Positions 5,736 to 12,931 of a stretch of DNA of 13,128 nt are shown here, one piece after another; the first letter of the stretch is position 1, and each line of letters begins with the position of its first letter. Position numbers and translations under genes: made by a program. Location: contig CAZYPK010000151.1 of NCBI GenBank assembly GCA_964649195.1, positions 1 to 13,128 of the forward strand, given 5' to 3'. The notes beneath the pieces were generated by a model that made no database searches, had not been told where the DNA came from, and saw only the letters and a list, made by a program, of their open reading frames with translations. The stretch comes from JTS-RE9 sp964649195. Lineage in GTDB: Bacteria > Planctomycetota > Phycisphaerae > Phycisphaerales > Phycisphaeraceae.

Positions 5736-7061
5736 ATGACCTCCGCAAAGAAGCAGACCACCCGCCGGCAATTCATCCGCACCGGAACCGCGATCGCAGC
5801 CTCGGCGCTGGCGGCTCCGATGATCGTGCCCGCCTCGGCGCTGGGCAAGGATGGGACCGTCGCTCCCTCCAACCGCATCGTCTTCGGCGCCATCGGTCTC
5901 GGCGGCCAGGGCCGGCACAACATGAACCAGTTCCTCCATCACCGCGACTGCCAGATGGTGGCCCTGTGCGATGTCGATACCAACCACCGCAAAGCCGCCC
6001 TCGACATGGTTGCCGCCAAGCACAAGGCTTCCGACATCGCCCTCTACACCGACTTCCGCGAGCTGGTCGCCCGCAAGGACATCGATGCCGTCACCGTCTG
6101 CACCCCCGACCACTGGCACGCCCTCTGCTCCATCGGCGCCGCCGAGAACGGCAAGGACATCTACTGCGAAAAACCGCTGACCAACTCCGTCGCCGAAGGA
6201 CGGGCCGTGGTCAACGCCGTCGAAAAAAACAGGCGCGTCCTCCAGACCGGCAGCCACGAACGCTCCGGCGCCAACTCCCGCTTCGCCTGCGAACTGGTCC
6301 GCAACGGCCGCATCGGACGCCTCAAGACCATCCGCGTCAACCTCCCTTGCAACGACCACCATCACCAGCAGGCCATGCGCCTCAAGACCATCCCCGACGC
6401 CCAGCCGGTGCCGGCGCATCTCGATTACAATATGTGGCTCGGCCACACCGCTCAGGCCCCCTACTCCGACCGCCGCACCCACTTCTGGTGGCGATTCGTC
6501 CTGGCCTACGGCGGCGGCGAAATCACCGACCGCGGCGCCCACGTCATCGACATCGGCCAGCTCGGCGGCGGATTCGACAACACCAGCGTCGTCGAAATGA
6601 AGGCCACCGGAAAGCGAAACGAAGGCAGCCTTTACGACGCCTTCTGGGAATACGAATTCGAAGGCCGATACGCCAACGGTGTTCAATTCATCGGCTCCAG
6701 CAACGGCACCCGCGGCGTCAGGTTCGAAGGCGCCGACGGCTGGATCTTCGTCCACATCCACGGCGGACGACTCGAAGCCTCCGACCCCGCCATCCTCAAG
6801 GACACCCTCGGCGACAGCGAAACCCGCCTCGGCCGCAGCCCCGGACACCACCAGAACTTCATCGACGCCATCAAAACCCGCCGCCAACCCGTCGCCAACG
6901 CCGAAACCGGCCACCGCACCGGAACCCTCTGCCACCTCATCAACATCGCCATGATCACCGGCAAACCGCTCAAGTTCGACCCCGGCACCGAAACCATCAC
7001 CAACGACGCAACCGCCAACGCCCTCCTAAGCCCGAAAATGCGCAGCCCCTGGACGCTGTGA
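5736..7061 (+). CDS. Secreted Gfo/Idh/MocA-family oxidoreductase
   Basis: NAD(P)-dependent sugar-type oxidoreductase family; the substrate cannot be read from the sequence. The 441-residue product begins with a twin-arginine-type signal (TTRRQFIRTG, then an alanine-rich stretch ending near PASALG). A Rossmann fold follows, with VFGAIGLGGQGRHN around residues 48-61. Next come DVDTNHR, TPDHWHA and the family motif YCEKPLTNSVAEGR. The C-terminal domain carries FWWRFVLAYGGGEITDRGAHVIDIGQLGG, a conserved block of the planctomycete secreted subfamily. The ATG at 5736 is preferred because AAAGGA lies 8 bases before it and the signal begins there. It is monocistronic, divergent from the S10 operon, and followed by palindromic repeats. 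Confidence 0.93.
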   Translation: MTSAKKQTTRRQFIRTGTAIAASALAAPMIVPASALGKDGTVAPSNRIVFGAIGLGGQGRHNMNQFLHHRDCQMVALCDVDTNHRKAALDMVAAKHKASDIALYTDFRELVARKDIDAVTVCTPDHWHALCSIGAAENGKDIYCEKPLTNSVAEGRAVVNAVEKNRRVLQTGSHERSGANSRFACELVRNGRIGRLKTIRVNLPCNDHHHQQAMRLKTIPDAQPVPAHLDYNMWLGHTAQAPYSDRRTHFWWRFVLAYGGGEITDRGAHVIDIGQLGGGFDNTSVVEMKATGKRNEGSLYDAFWEYEFEGRYANGVQFIGSSNGTRGVRFEGADGWIFVHIHGGRLEASDPAILKDTLGDSETRLGRSPGHHQNFIDAIKTRRQPVANAETGHRTGTLCHLINIAMITGKPLKFDPGTETITNDATANALLSPKMRSPWTL

Positions 7062-7095
7062 CCCCCCGGAAGACCCACCCGGCCCCCGGAAGCCT

Positions 7096-7138
7096 GGCGG
7101 GTGGCTGGGACTGAAGGCTCTGCGCAAGCCCCGGCCCG
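7096..7138. repeat. GGGTGGCTGGGGCT palindromic repeat, copy A
   Basis: GGGTGGCTGGGACT (7099-7112) faces AGCCCCGGCC (7127-7136) around a 14-base loop. It is preceded by GGCCCCCGGAAGCCT (7081-7095), which also precedes the copy at 12984. With no T-run it is not a clear terminator, though it lies 35 bases after the oxidoreductase stop codon. Confidence 0.7.
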
Positions 7139-7183
7139 TAGGACCGACAACCTCCCGTGATGCTGCCATTCTTCATGCACTTG

Positions 7184-7226
7184 GGCGGGTGCCGGGGCTT
7201 TGCGGATTCAGCCCCGGCCACCCGCC
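7184..7226. repeat. GGGTGGCTGGGGCT palindromic repeat, copy B
   Basis: GGCGGGTGCCGGGGCT (7184-7199) pairs with the 17-base right arm at 7210-7226 with one bulge. It ends 9 bases before the ATG of the next gene. Its right arm also matches the left arm of copy A (15 of 17 positions), so A and B could fold together around 7139-7183. Confidence 0.8.
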
Positions 7227-7235
7227 GAGGAATCC

Positions 7236-7553
7236 ATGAATAACGAAAATACAATAATCGAACGTCTTCGGATCATATTTGATGAAATAAGGGCGCAGCC
7301 CCATCTGGCCAACCATTTTGGATATGACTCCTTGTCGTTTGACGAAGAGATGGAGCAAACAAGAGAATTTCTGGAAAATACCGGAGAATATGGGCTTGTG
7401 TATGAGTCTGTGGTGGCGATGTTGGAGCAAGTTCCATTTGTCCTGTCAGGAAAAGCGTCAGTAGCTCTTCTGGAGGTTGGCCTTTTACTGGGATATAAAA
7501 CGGATAGTCCTTCAGATATAGAATATGACCGCCGAAACATCGGGCCCGGATAA
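7236..7553 (+). CDS. Small immunity-like protein (MafI-like pattern)
   Basis: A soluble acidic 105-residue protein, predicted all-helical, with no signal peptide. The segment EFLENTGEYGLVYESVVAMLEQ, followed by a short turn, a second helix and LLLGYKTDS, resembles the pattern of MafI-type immunity proteins: a GE(Y/W)GLAxExL helix, then a helix ending in LGxxLG. Such proteins neutralise secreted polymorphic toxins. This is recognition from memory of the pattern, not a database hit. The ATG at 7236 is preferred over the frame's earlier start, which lies in the palindrome. GAGG (7227-7230) serves as Shine-Dalgarno. Base composition is visibly more AT-rich than its neighbours, and palindromic repeats lie on both sides, suggesting transfer. 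No toxin gene is seen beside it. Confidence 0.6.
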   Translation: MNNENTIIERLRIIFDEIRAQPHLANHFGYDSLSFDEEMEQTREFLENTGEYGLVYESVVAMLEQVPFVLSGKASVALLEVGLLLGYKTDSPSDIEYDRRNIGPG

Positions 7554-7578
7554 AACAATAAATCCAGCGCCATAGACT

Positions 7579-7597
7579 CGGCGGGTGGCTGGAACTA
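7579..7597. repeat. GGGTGGCTGGGGCT repeat, half copy C
   Basis: CGGCGGGTGGCTGGAACT, the left arm of the palindromic repeat family without its right arm, 25 bases after the immunity-like gene. Together with copies A and B it brackets that gene. Confidence 0.65.
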
Positions 7598-7693
7598 AAG
7601 AGCAAGAAAGAGGCGGAAAGGATGGCATTCTTAATCGGCCTCAAACAGAAGAATGTCCCCCTTTCCGTGTTCCACAACATTCGATCGCCATCG

Positions 7694-7722
7694 TTTACCT
7701 GTCATTCGTTTTGCGTTATCAT
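7694..7722 (+). promoter_or_regulatory. Candidate promoter before the G-tract reading frame
   Basis: TTTACC (7694-7699, 4 of 6), a 17-base spacer and TATCAT (7717-7722, 5 of 6). It is followed by GGAGGG and an ATG at good spacing, so promoter, ribosome site and start agree with one another. Confidence 0.5.
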
Positions 7723-7758
7723 GCGGTCCCGTTCACCCGACTTTTCGGAGGGTCACGC

Positions 7759-7869
7759 ATGTTCGGCTGGTTCAAACGCAAACCGTCGTCGCCCACGCCT
7801 GCTTCTTCCAACACTGATCGCGGCGAACAAAAAGACGGGGGGGGGCCGCTGCTTCGCTTTGGGGAGTAG
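7759..7869 (+). CDS. Short reading frame broken at a G9 tract, possible pseudogene or phase-variable gene
   Basis: As it stands it encodes 36 residues starting MFGWFKRKPSSPTPASS, a basic N-terminus of a kind often seen on longer proteins; no family is recognised. Initiation is well supported: a candidate promoter at 7694-7722, then GGAGGG six bases before the ATG. Nine consecutive G (7837-7845) follow within the frame, and a TAG comes 8 codons later. With one more G the frame would run to a TGA that overlaps the next gene's start as ATGA (7955-7958). With one fewer it would stop near 7921. So this may be a phase-variable gene, a decayed gene or a sequencing error in the homopolymer. Its function is unknown. 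Confidence 0.45.
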   Translation: MFGWFKRKPSSPTPASSNTDRGEQKDGGGPLLRFGE

Positions 7870-7954
7870 CGGGGCAATCGCTCGTATCAGATGGTCTATG
7901 GAGCCACGGTGGAATGATTGACCGGCCGCCTTCCCGCTTGCGGAGGATTGCAGG

Positions 7955-8491
7955 ATGAATCACCGAAAAACATGCGTGGCTTTTTTTGTGGTCGTCGCCG
8001 TCATCATCTTGATTCGCCTATACGCTGCCAACCATATCTCGCGGGTGCCATTGCCGGCGGGATATGGAAAGGCCCGTATCGGCCCCCGGCATATCGCGTT
8101 CTATTCCGTTTCCGGGCAACGCGCCGACTGTGTCATTTTCCTGGCTTCATCCAATCCAAATCAGGCCATAGATCACGAGACCAGACGCGATGAAACCATA
8201 TTTCGGTGTCGCTTTACATTGGATGGAGGCGAAGTGATTGTCGTTTCCGCTTCGTCTCAAAATCAGTTCATTGAAATAGACGGGCAACAGTACGCCTACG
8301 GGGAAGGGCGCGTATTTCTGTGTCCCGGCGGCGGCGACGTTCGGCAATTCAACATCAAAATCCCCGATAGGATCCCCCATAGGGATGGCTCGGGCCCAAT
8401 CCCGGTCGAGAACCTGGTGGCTGAGCATGAAGAGATACGAAACATCATCATTGAGGGGCGGGAACAACCAGTTTCACCGCGCGAATGGTGA
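7955..8491 (+). CDS. Membrane-anchored protein of unknown function
   Basis: A 178-residue protein with one N-terminal membrane segment (CVAFFVVVAVIILIRLY, about residues 7-23) and a predicted beta-rich outer part. The outer part contains FRCRFTLDGGEVIVV and FIEIDGQQYAYGEGRVFLCPGGG, ending in a more polar helix (VENLVAEHEEIRNIIIEG). I do not recognise a family. The ATG at 7955 has CGGAGG 8 bases upstream. The upstream G-tract frame, if shifted, would overlap this start by ATGA, suggesting coupling. Its 3' end overlaps the convergent gene by 44 bases. Confidence 0.65.
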   Translation: MNHRKTCVAFFVVVAVIILIRLYAANHISRVPLPAGYGKARIGPRHIAFYSVSGQRADCVIFLASSNPNQAIDHETRRDETIFRCRFTLDGGEVIVVSASSQNQFIEIDGQQYAYGEGRVFLCPGGGDVRQFNIKIPDRIPHRDGSGPIPVENLVAEHEEIRNIIIEGREQPVSPREW

Positions 8492-9905
8492 CGGTCTCAT
8501 TGCTGTTGATCTCGACGGACATGTACCCCTTGAGCCCCCTGTTCCCGCTGCGGAAGTCCAAATCGACCGGTTTGCCGTTGAGCAGGCCCTTGATTTCGTC
8601 CTTCCTGCGCGAGAGTCGGACTCTGTGCGAGTCGCCTCGATTGGGCAGATGCACATAGATCCCGGCGTCCTCGCCGTTGGCCGGCGTCAGGTGAACGCTG
8701 TTGGCGCCGCGGACTTCGATTTCGAAGTCAAAGTCGCCGTCCAAGGCGTCGCCGTAACAGATTTTTGCGAAGCGGTGGATTCCGCTCGTGTTCCTGACCA
8801 CAAATCCCGCCGGCGTGTTTTTCGTTTCCATCTTGGAGAGTGCGTACGGATTCCACGTGCCCTCCCAACAACGAACGGTCCATTCGGGAACAACCGCCGG
8901 GGTCTTTGTCGTCGCTGTGCGGGGCGTGGGAGATTTGGGGGCGAGTTTTGCCAGTTCGTTGCGGATCTCCTTGAGAAAGATTTCCGCCTTGGTCTTTTCG
9001 AGGGCGGGACCTCCGCCGGTTTCGAGATAGCGTGAGAAGAGTTTCGCCGCGCGCTCCAGGGGTGGCCGTGCAGCCGCGCCGTTGAGTCGGGCGCTCTGCG
9101 CCCGGTACCATTCGCCGAGCAAAAGGCACTGCGCATCGGTCAGCCTTTCGGTGGCGACGGCCAGCGGCACGAGTTCCTTCAACTGTTCATCCTTCACCCG
9201 GTTCAGATACGGCGCCGCGCCCGCCGGATCATCGAGTTCCACGACATACAGTCTCACGATCTCCTCCGCCGTCGCGTGATCGTTCGCGTTCTGGAGCAAC
9301 TTCTCCTGCAACTGCGCCAGGCGTTTCACCGTGCGGTCGCGGCTCGTGGCGAACTCCATCTTCGCCTTGATCGGCTCCAACTGTTCCGACTTGCGCTGCA
9401 CCGCAAGCGTATTCGCCCGGCGATAGTCGGCGGCGGCCTCCGTATATAGTTTCCTCTCCGCCTTCTCATCGCCCATCGTGATGAGCAGGTCGATCAGCGC
9501 ATCACCGGCGTCGTTGCGGGCCTCCGCGCCGCCGGTGCGGGATTGTTTCGCCAGCAGTTCGATGAGTTTGGCGCGGGCCGCCTCGCGCTCCTCTTCGCGC
9601 TCGTCGGCGAGCAGTTGCATCGCCTCGATGGCGACGGCGTATCCATCGGGATGCTTTCCCGCCAGATCGGCGGCGCCGTTGCAGAGAAGAATCTGAAGCC
9701 CGGGCGTGCCGCCGCTGTCCTTGGCGACGGCGACCATCTCCTGCGCGAGCGCCACATCATCGGCCCGGTCGGCGGTGGCGGTCGCCTGCCTGATCTTCTG
9801 GCCGTAAAGCGTGTCGAAAACCTTCCTGGCCTCATCCGCCGGCGCGACCGCCGCGGCCATGCACACGAAGACACAAACGCCAATGATGTGACGGAATCTG
9901 AGCAT
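8448..9905 (-). CDS. Secreted helical-repeat protein with C-terminal beta domain, unknown function
   Basis: A 485-residue protein. An N-terminal signal peptide (LRFRHIIGVCVFVCMAAAVAPA, cleavage near VAPA-DE) is followed by a long helical region (about residues 25-330) rich in Glu, Lys and Ala, with TPR-like spacing (YTEAAADYRRANTLAVQRK). A Pro/Thr linker (PKSPTPRTATTKTPAVVP) comes next, then a beta-rich domain (about 355-485) with DFDFEIEVRGANSVHL, GIYVHLPNRGDSHRVRLSRR and GYMSVEINSNETVTIRAVKLV. The last part resembles jelly-roll or LamG/DUF1080-like folds, but that is a guess. The start at 9905 gives a clean signal peptide and has GAGG 8 bases upstream; the frame is open 18 codons further. 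It lies 54 bases after the DUF1501 gene and is probably co-transcribed. Confidence 0.75.
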   Translation of the reverse strand: MLRFRHIIGVCVFVCMAAAVAPADEARKVFDTLYGQKIRQATATADRADDVALAQEMVAVAKDSGGTPGLQILLCNGAADLAGKHPDGYAVAIEAMQLLADEREEEREAARAKLIELLAKQSRTGGAEARNDAGDALIDLLITMGDEKAERKLYTEAAADYRRANTLAVQRKSEQLEPIKAKMEFATSRDRTVKRLAQLQEKLLQNANDHATAEEIVRLYVVELDDPAGAAPYLNRVKDEQLKELVPLAVATERLTDAQCLLLGEWYRAQSARLNGAAARPPLERAAKLFSRYLETGGGPALEKTKAEIFLKEIRNELAKLAPKSPTPRTATTKTPAVVPEWTVRCWEGTWNPYALSKMETKNTPAGFVVRNTSGIHRFAKICYGDALDGDFDFEIEVRGANSVHLTPANGEDAGIYVHLPNRGDSHRVRLSRRKDEIKGLLNGKPVDLDFRSGNRGLKGYMSVEINSNETVTIRAVKLVVPAPQ

Positions 9906-9959
9906 GACCAGACCTCGGAGAAAATGCGAAATCAGCAGGCCATTGTAAGGCAACATCAT

Positions 9960-11435
9960 TCACCCGAACACCGGCAGCACCTGGCCATCGGTCGCCTTGA
10001 GCGGGCGGGCGTCGCGGTCGTGGAGTGTGAAGTGGGGGTCGATGCCCAGGGCGTGGAAGATGGTGGCGTGCAGGTCGGCGGGGCTGACGGGGTCGGAGGC
10101 GGGGTAGGCGCCGATGTTGTCGGAGCTGCCGTAGAGCAGGCCTTGCGAGACGCCTGCGCCGGCGAAGGCGACGGTGTAGCAGTTGGGGTAGTGGTCGCGG
10201 CCGCCGCCGGGGTTGGTCTTGGGGGTGCGGCCGAATTCGGTGAGCAGGACGATGAGGGTTTCATCGAGCGTGCCGCGCTGGTGGAGGTCATCGAGCAACG
10301 CGGACATGGCCTGATCGATGGGGGGCAGGAGTTGATTCTTGAGCCGGTTGTAGCCGTCGCCATGCGTGTCCCAGTGGGCGCCGGCGGAGCCGTTGAGATC
10401 GCCGGCGGCACAGTAAACCGTGACCAGCGGCACGCCGGCCTCGGCGAGTTTGCGGGCCATCAGCGTCGATTGGCCGCAGATGTGTTTGCCGTAGGCGGCG
10501 TGCATGGCGGCGGGTTCGCTGTCGATGTTGAACGCGGCGCGCACCTTCGGATCCAGCAGCATGTCCATCGCCTGCGTGCGGTACTGCCGGACCTGGGCGG
10601 TCTCCAGACCCCGCAGCGAAGCATCGCGCGATTCGAGGGCGTCGAGCAGGCTGCGACGGGAGATGAAGCGGTTGAAGTCGATGCCCTGGGTGAAGTCGAG
10701 ATCGATCGAGCCGGAGGAAGGCGACACGCCTTCGTAAGGCGTGCCCTGCCGGGGCCTCACGACCACGGGATCGTATGCCAGTCCGAGGAAGCCGCCATCC
10801 TGCCCGTTGGCGCGGCCGCCGTCGGCCATGGTGTAAGGCAGACAGACGGCGCCGGGGAGGGCGCGGGGGCGGTTTGAATCGGACTCCACGGGAGCTTTGG
10901 AATTCACGGGAGCTGAAGCTCCCGTGTCCTTGGCGGCCATCACCATCGAACCCAGGCAGGGCCAGTCCTTTCGCGAAGCCTCCCAGTTGGCGTCGATTCG
11001 CGGCGGCTCGTGGCCGGTGAGGTTCCAGTAGGCGGCGGAACGATGCGAGGGAGCGTTGTGATTGACCGAGCGGATGATGGTCATGCGATGCGTCTGCTTC
11101 GCCATGCGGGGCAGATGTTCGCTGACGTGGTAGCCGGGGATGGTGGTGGGAATGGAGGCGAAGATGGAACGGACATCGGCGCCCGCCTTGGGCTTGAGAT
11201 CGAAAGTGTCCAGATGGCTCATGCCTCCCCAGGCAAAGAGCACGATGCAGGACTTGGCCTTGCCAAAGGCCGGTTGATTGGAGCCGCGCGGCCGGGGCCG
11301 CCGTTCGGCGCGAACCGCGGACTGCAAGGCGAACATGCCCGGCAACGACAGGCCCAGCGCCCCCAGGCGCAGAAAATCCCGCCGGGTGTCGCCGATGGAA
11401 GACTGCAAGAATGAATTGCGATTTCGTGCCAACAC
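9960..11435 (-). CDS. DUF1501 domain protein
   Basis: A 491-residue member of the DUF1501 family, an alkaline-phosphatase-fold (sulfatase-like) group abundant in Planctomycetota, usually exported and of unknown activity. It shows a twin-arginine-like signal (TRRDFLRLGALGLSLPGMFAL) and the family motifs CIVLFAWGGMSHLDTFDLKP, IRSVNHNAPSHRSAAYW, HWDTHGDGYNRLK, LIVLLTEFGRTPKTN with GGGRDHYPNCYTVAFAGAGV, and DLHATIFHALGIDP. The start is uncertain: GTG at 11435 or the next codon, TTG at 11432, which has GGAGG 6 bases upstream. The usual DUF1549/DUF1553 cytochrome-type partner is not adjacent. A palindrome (10905-10926) lies in frame and encodes part of a low-complexity Ala/Ser/Pro segment. Confidence 0.93.
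   Translation of the reverse strand: MLARNRNSFLQSSIGDTRRDFLRLGALGLSLPGMFALQSAVRAERRPRPRGSNQPAFGKAKSCIVLFAWGGMSHLDTFDLKPKAGADVRSIFASIPTTIPGYHVSEHLPRMAKQTHRMTIIRSVNHNAPSHRSAAYWNLTGHEPPRIDANWEASRKDWPCLGSMVMAAKDTGASAPVNSKAPVESDSNRPRALPGAVCLPYTMADGGRANGQDGGFLGLAYDPVVVRPRQGTPYEGVSPSSGSIDLDFTQGIDFNRFISRRSLLDALESRDASLRGLETAQVRQYRTQAMDMLLDPKVRAAFNIDSEPAAMHAAYGKHICGQSTLMARKLAEAGVPLVTVYCAAGDLNGSAGAHWDTHGDGYNRLKNQLLPPIDQAMSALLDDLHQRGTLDETLIVLLTEFGRTPKTNPGGGRDHYPNCYTVAFAGAGVSQGLLYGSSDNIGAYPASDPVSPADLHATIFHALGIDPHFTLHDRDARPLKATDGQVLPVFG
10887..10926. repeat. Palindromic element inside the DUF1501 gene
   Basis: At 10905-10926, 10-base arms CACGGGAGCT and its reverse complement flank the dinucleotide GA. 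A half copy, CACGGGAGCT, lies at 10887-10896. The repeat is read in frame as part of GASAPVNSKAPVESDSN, a segment that looks like an insertion between conserved blocks of the family. Confidence 0.75.
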
Positions 11436-11456
11436 ACCCCTCCACTGGAGACTCGG

Positions 11457-11642
11457 AACCTGAGTTTCGCTTAAACCCCGCCCGGAAGGGCGCGGGCCAA
11501 GGGGCGTCCGATGAACATTTTATCGACGATTTTAAGGAAGCGAGCCTGATTGGAAAATCGAGTTTTTGTTCGTAAACACGCTGTGGATCGCTCGCCCCTT
11601 GGCCCGCGCCCTTCCGGGCGGGGCTTATCCGAAACTCAGGTT
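11457..11642. repeat. 186-base element with 50-base inverted ends
   Basis: The left arm (11457-11506) and right arm (11593-11642) are reverse complements at 47 of 50 positions, running from AACCTGAGTTTCG through a GC-rich part to AAGGGGCG. The 86-base centre contains a second inverted pair, CGATTTT (11527-11533) and AAAATCG (11554-11560). No reading frame of note lies inside. It fills most of the 298-base gap between the metallopeptidase and DUF1501 genes. The layout fits a non-autonomous, MITE-like element. It could also act as a transcription barrier. Confidence 0.85.
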
Positions 11643-11733
11643 CGGAATGCCGCCCGGACCCCCGGCCCCCGGACCCATCACCACGATGGCCTGCGCCTTC
11701 AATTGAATCAACAGCCCTCATGGTTTCATCGGG

Positions 11734-12555
11734 CTACTTCCCGACCTTCAGCCCGAACTGCCCGGCCACTTTCACCACAAATGGACGATGCTTATCCGGC
11801 ACCTGCTCATGCCATGTCTTCAAATGCTGCTCGAAGGTCTGCCCTTCCTTCGCCTCGCCCACGTTCAAATATCCGATCGCCGCCCAGTGCTCCGGCTCCG
11901 CTTCAAACAGCGGCAGCAGCGCCACCGCGACGACCTGATTCTTCTCCCGCTGCGTCGCGTTTTGCCGCAGGGCTTGCGCGTTCAAGGCATACCACTGAGG
12001 CAGCGTCTGATCCTTGGGCAGCGCGCCCAGCTTGATGCGGTCCTGAGCGTAGCCGGCCAGTTTCTCCGCGTAATCCTTCCAGTTCGGATAAGGCGGCTTC
12101 GTCTTCCACGTCTGCGACATCCGCCCAAGGGCATAGAGCGAAGCCAGTTCGCAGATCGATTCCTCGAACCATTGATTGGCCGCGTCCCCTTCGCGGTAGC
12201 CGGCGAGAATGTGGGCCATTTCGTGGGCAAACTGAAAGGCATACTGCGCCCAGTAGGTTTCGCCGGTGTTCAGGCGGACGTAATACTCGCGGTTGGGCCC
12301 GCGCTTGAACAGCACGATCGGCCCGCCGCGCGGCGCCACGAGGATCGGATCAAGCTTGCGGCCGGGGAAATGTTTCCACAACTCGTGAGCCGTCGAATGC
12401 AGCACCTTCTCGACATCGGCAATCGAGGCTTTCCAGGCGTCGCCGCCCTGGGCCTTGATGGTGAGCGGATGAATTTTGTCATCCGCATGAAGCGGACCGA
12501 CAAAGGCGAGAAGAACCAGCATGGATGCACAAATGTTCGATGAAGCATATCGCAT
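11734..12555 (-). CDS. Secreted HExxH metallopeptidase-like protein
   Basis: A 273-residue protein with an N-terminal signal peptide (MRYASSNICASMLVLLAFVGPLHA, cleavage near LHA-DD). The zinc-site motif FQFAHEMAHILAGY (HEMAH at about residues 111-115) is followed by WFEESICELASLYALGRM, where E131 or E132 would be the third ligand, as in gluzincin (peptidase MA-like) enzymes. The substrate is unknown. The frame extends 14 codons upstream to 12597, where an ATG directly follows the stop of the chloride-channel remnant. The start at 12555 is preferred for its signal peptide; neither start has a strong Shine-Dalgarno. The C-terminal third is helical and basic without recognised motifs. Confidence 0.8.
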   Translation of the reverse strand: MRYASSNICASMLVLLAFVGPLHADDKIHPLTIKAQGGDAWKASIADVEKVLHSTAHELWKHFPGRKLDPILVAPRGGPIVLFKRGPNREYYVRLNTGETYWAQYAFQFAHEMAHILAGYREGDAANQWFEESICELASLYALGRMSQTWKTKPPYPNWKDYAEKLAGYAQDRIKLGALPKDQTLPQWYALNAQALRQNATQREKNQVVAVALLPLFEAEPEHWAAIGYLNVGEAKEGQTFEQHLKTWHEQVPDKHRPFVVKVAGQFGLKVGK

Positions 12556-12597
12556 ACGGTCATTGTAAAAGAAAGGGTGGATATTGCGCATGGCCAT

Positions 12598-12904
12598 TTA
12601 GCCGTTCGCCTCGGCGAACGAAGGCTTGGGCGTGCCGATGCGCTGCGAGCCCGCGAGCACCAGCGGCGCCATCCGCAGCGGCACGCCGCCGCCGGGCTGG
12701 TGAATCTCATCCATGATCAGGTTGTTGCCCGCCTCCGAGTTGCCGCCATAAGCGTGATACATCCAGCCGATGGCCACGCCGACCACCGGCAACAAAAACA
12801 GAAGCCAAGGCGAATCCCACCATCACCGCCATCGGCGCCACCACGGCACAGACGCGAAACAGGTAAAACCCGGTGCGAAAGGAATGGAATAAGGCACGGC
12901 GCAT
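12598..12904 (-). pseudogene. Frameshifted, truncated ClC-type chloride channel remnant
   Basis: On the minus strand, the reading frame from 12904 (MRRALFHSFRTGFYLFRVC, then VVAPMAVMVG) gives a hydrophobic N-terminus. Near 12800-12830 the signal shifts to another frame: WWDSPWLLFLLPVVGVAIGW, then MYHAYGGNSEAGNNLIMDE and IHQPGGGVPLRMAPLVLAG. These blocks match my memory of the voltage-gated chloride channel family, where similar text is followed by THLFGGSAGREGT. Here the match ends near 12646, and 15 unrelated codons lead to a TAA next to the metallopeptidase ATG. Most of the channel is missing, so the gene cannot encode a transporter. Confidence 0.7.
12603..12620. repeat. Palindrome at the end of the channel remnant
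   Basis: CGTTCGCC-TC-GGCGAACG, a perfect 8-base-pair stem with a 2-base centre. It lies in the unrelated tail of the chloride-channel remnant, just before the TAA, so it may mark where the gene was cut. Confidence 0.65.
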
Positions 12905-12931
12905 GGGCAGGAGCAGAAGCAGGCATTGAGA

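Noticed and set aside
5490..6935. A long open frame extending upstream of rpsJ, antisense to the oxidoreductase gene
   Set aside because: It is a by-product of high GC codon use opposite a clear Gfo/Idh/MocA gene. S10 has a normal length when started at 5489, and the promoter lies inside the extension.
7096..7226. Intrinsic terminator after the oxidoreductase gene
   Set aside because: The hairpins are strong, but no T-run follows either on the plus strand, and the same palindrome recurs elsewhere as a repeat family.
9543..10877. Long plus-strand open frame opposite the secreted repeat protein and DUF1501 genes
   Set aside because: Antisense shadow; the minus-strand frames carry signal peptides and family motifs and this one does not.
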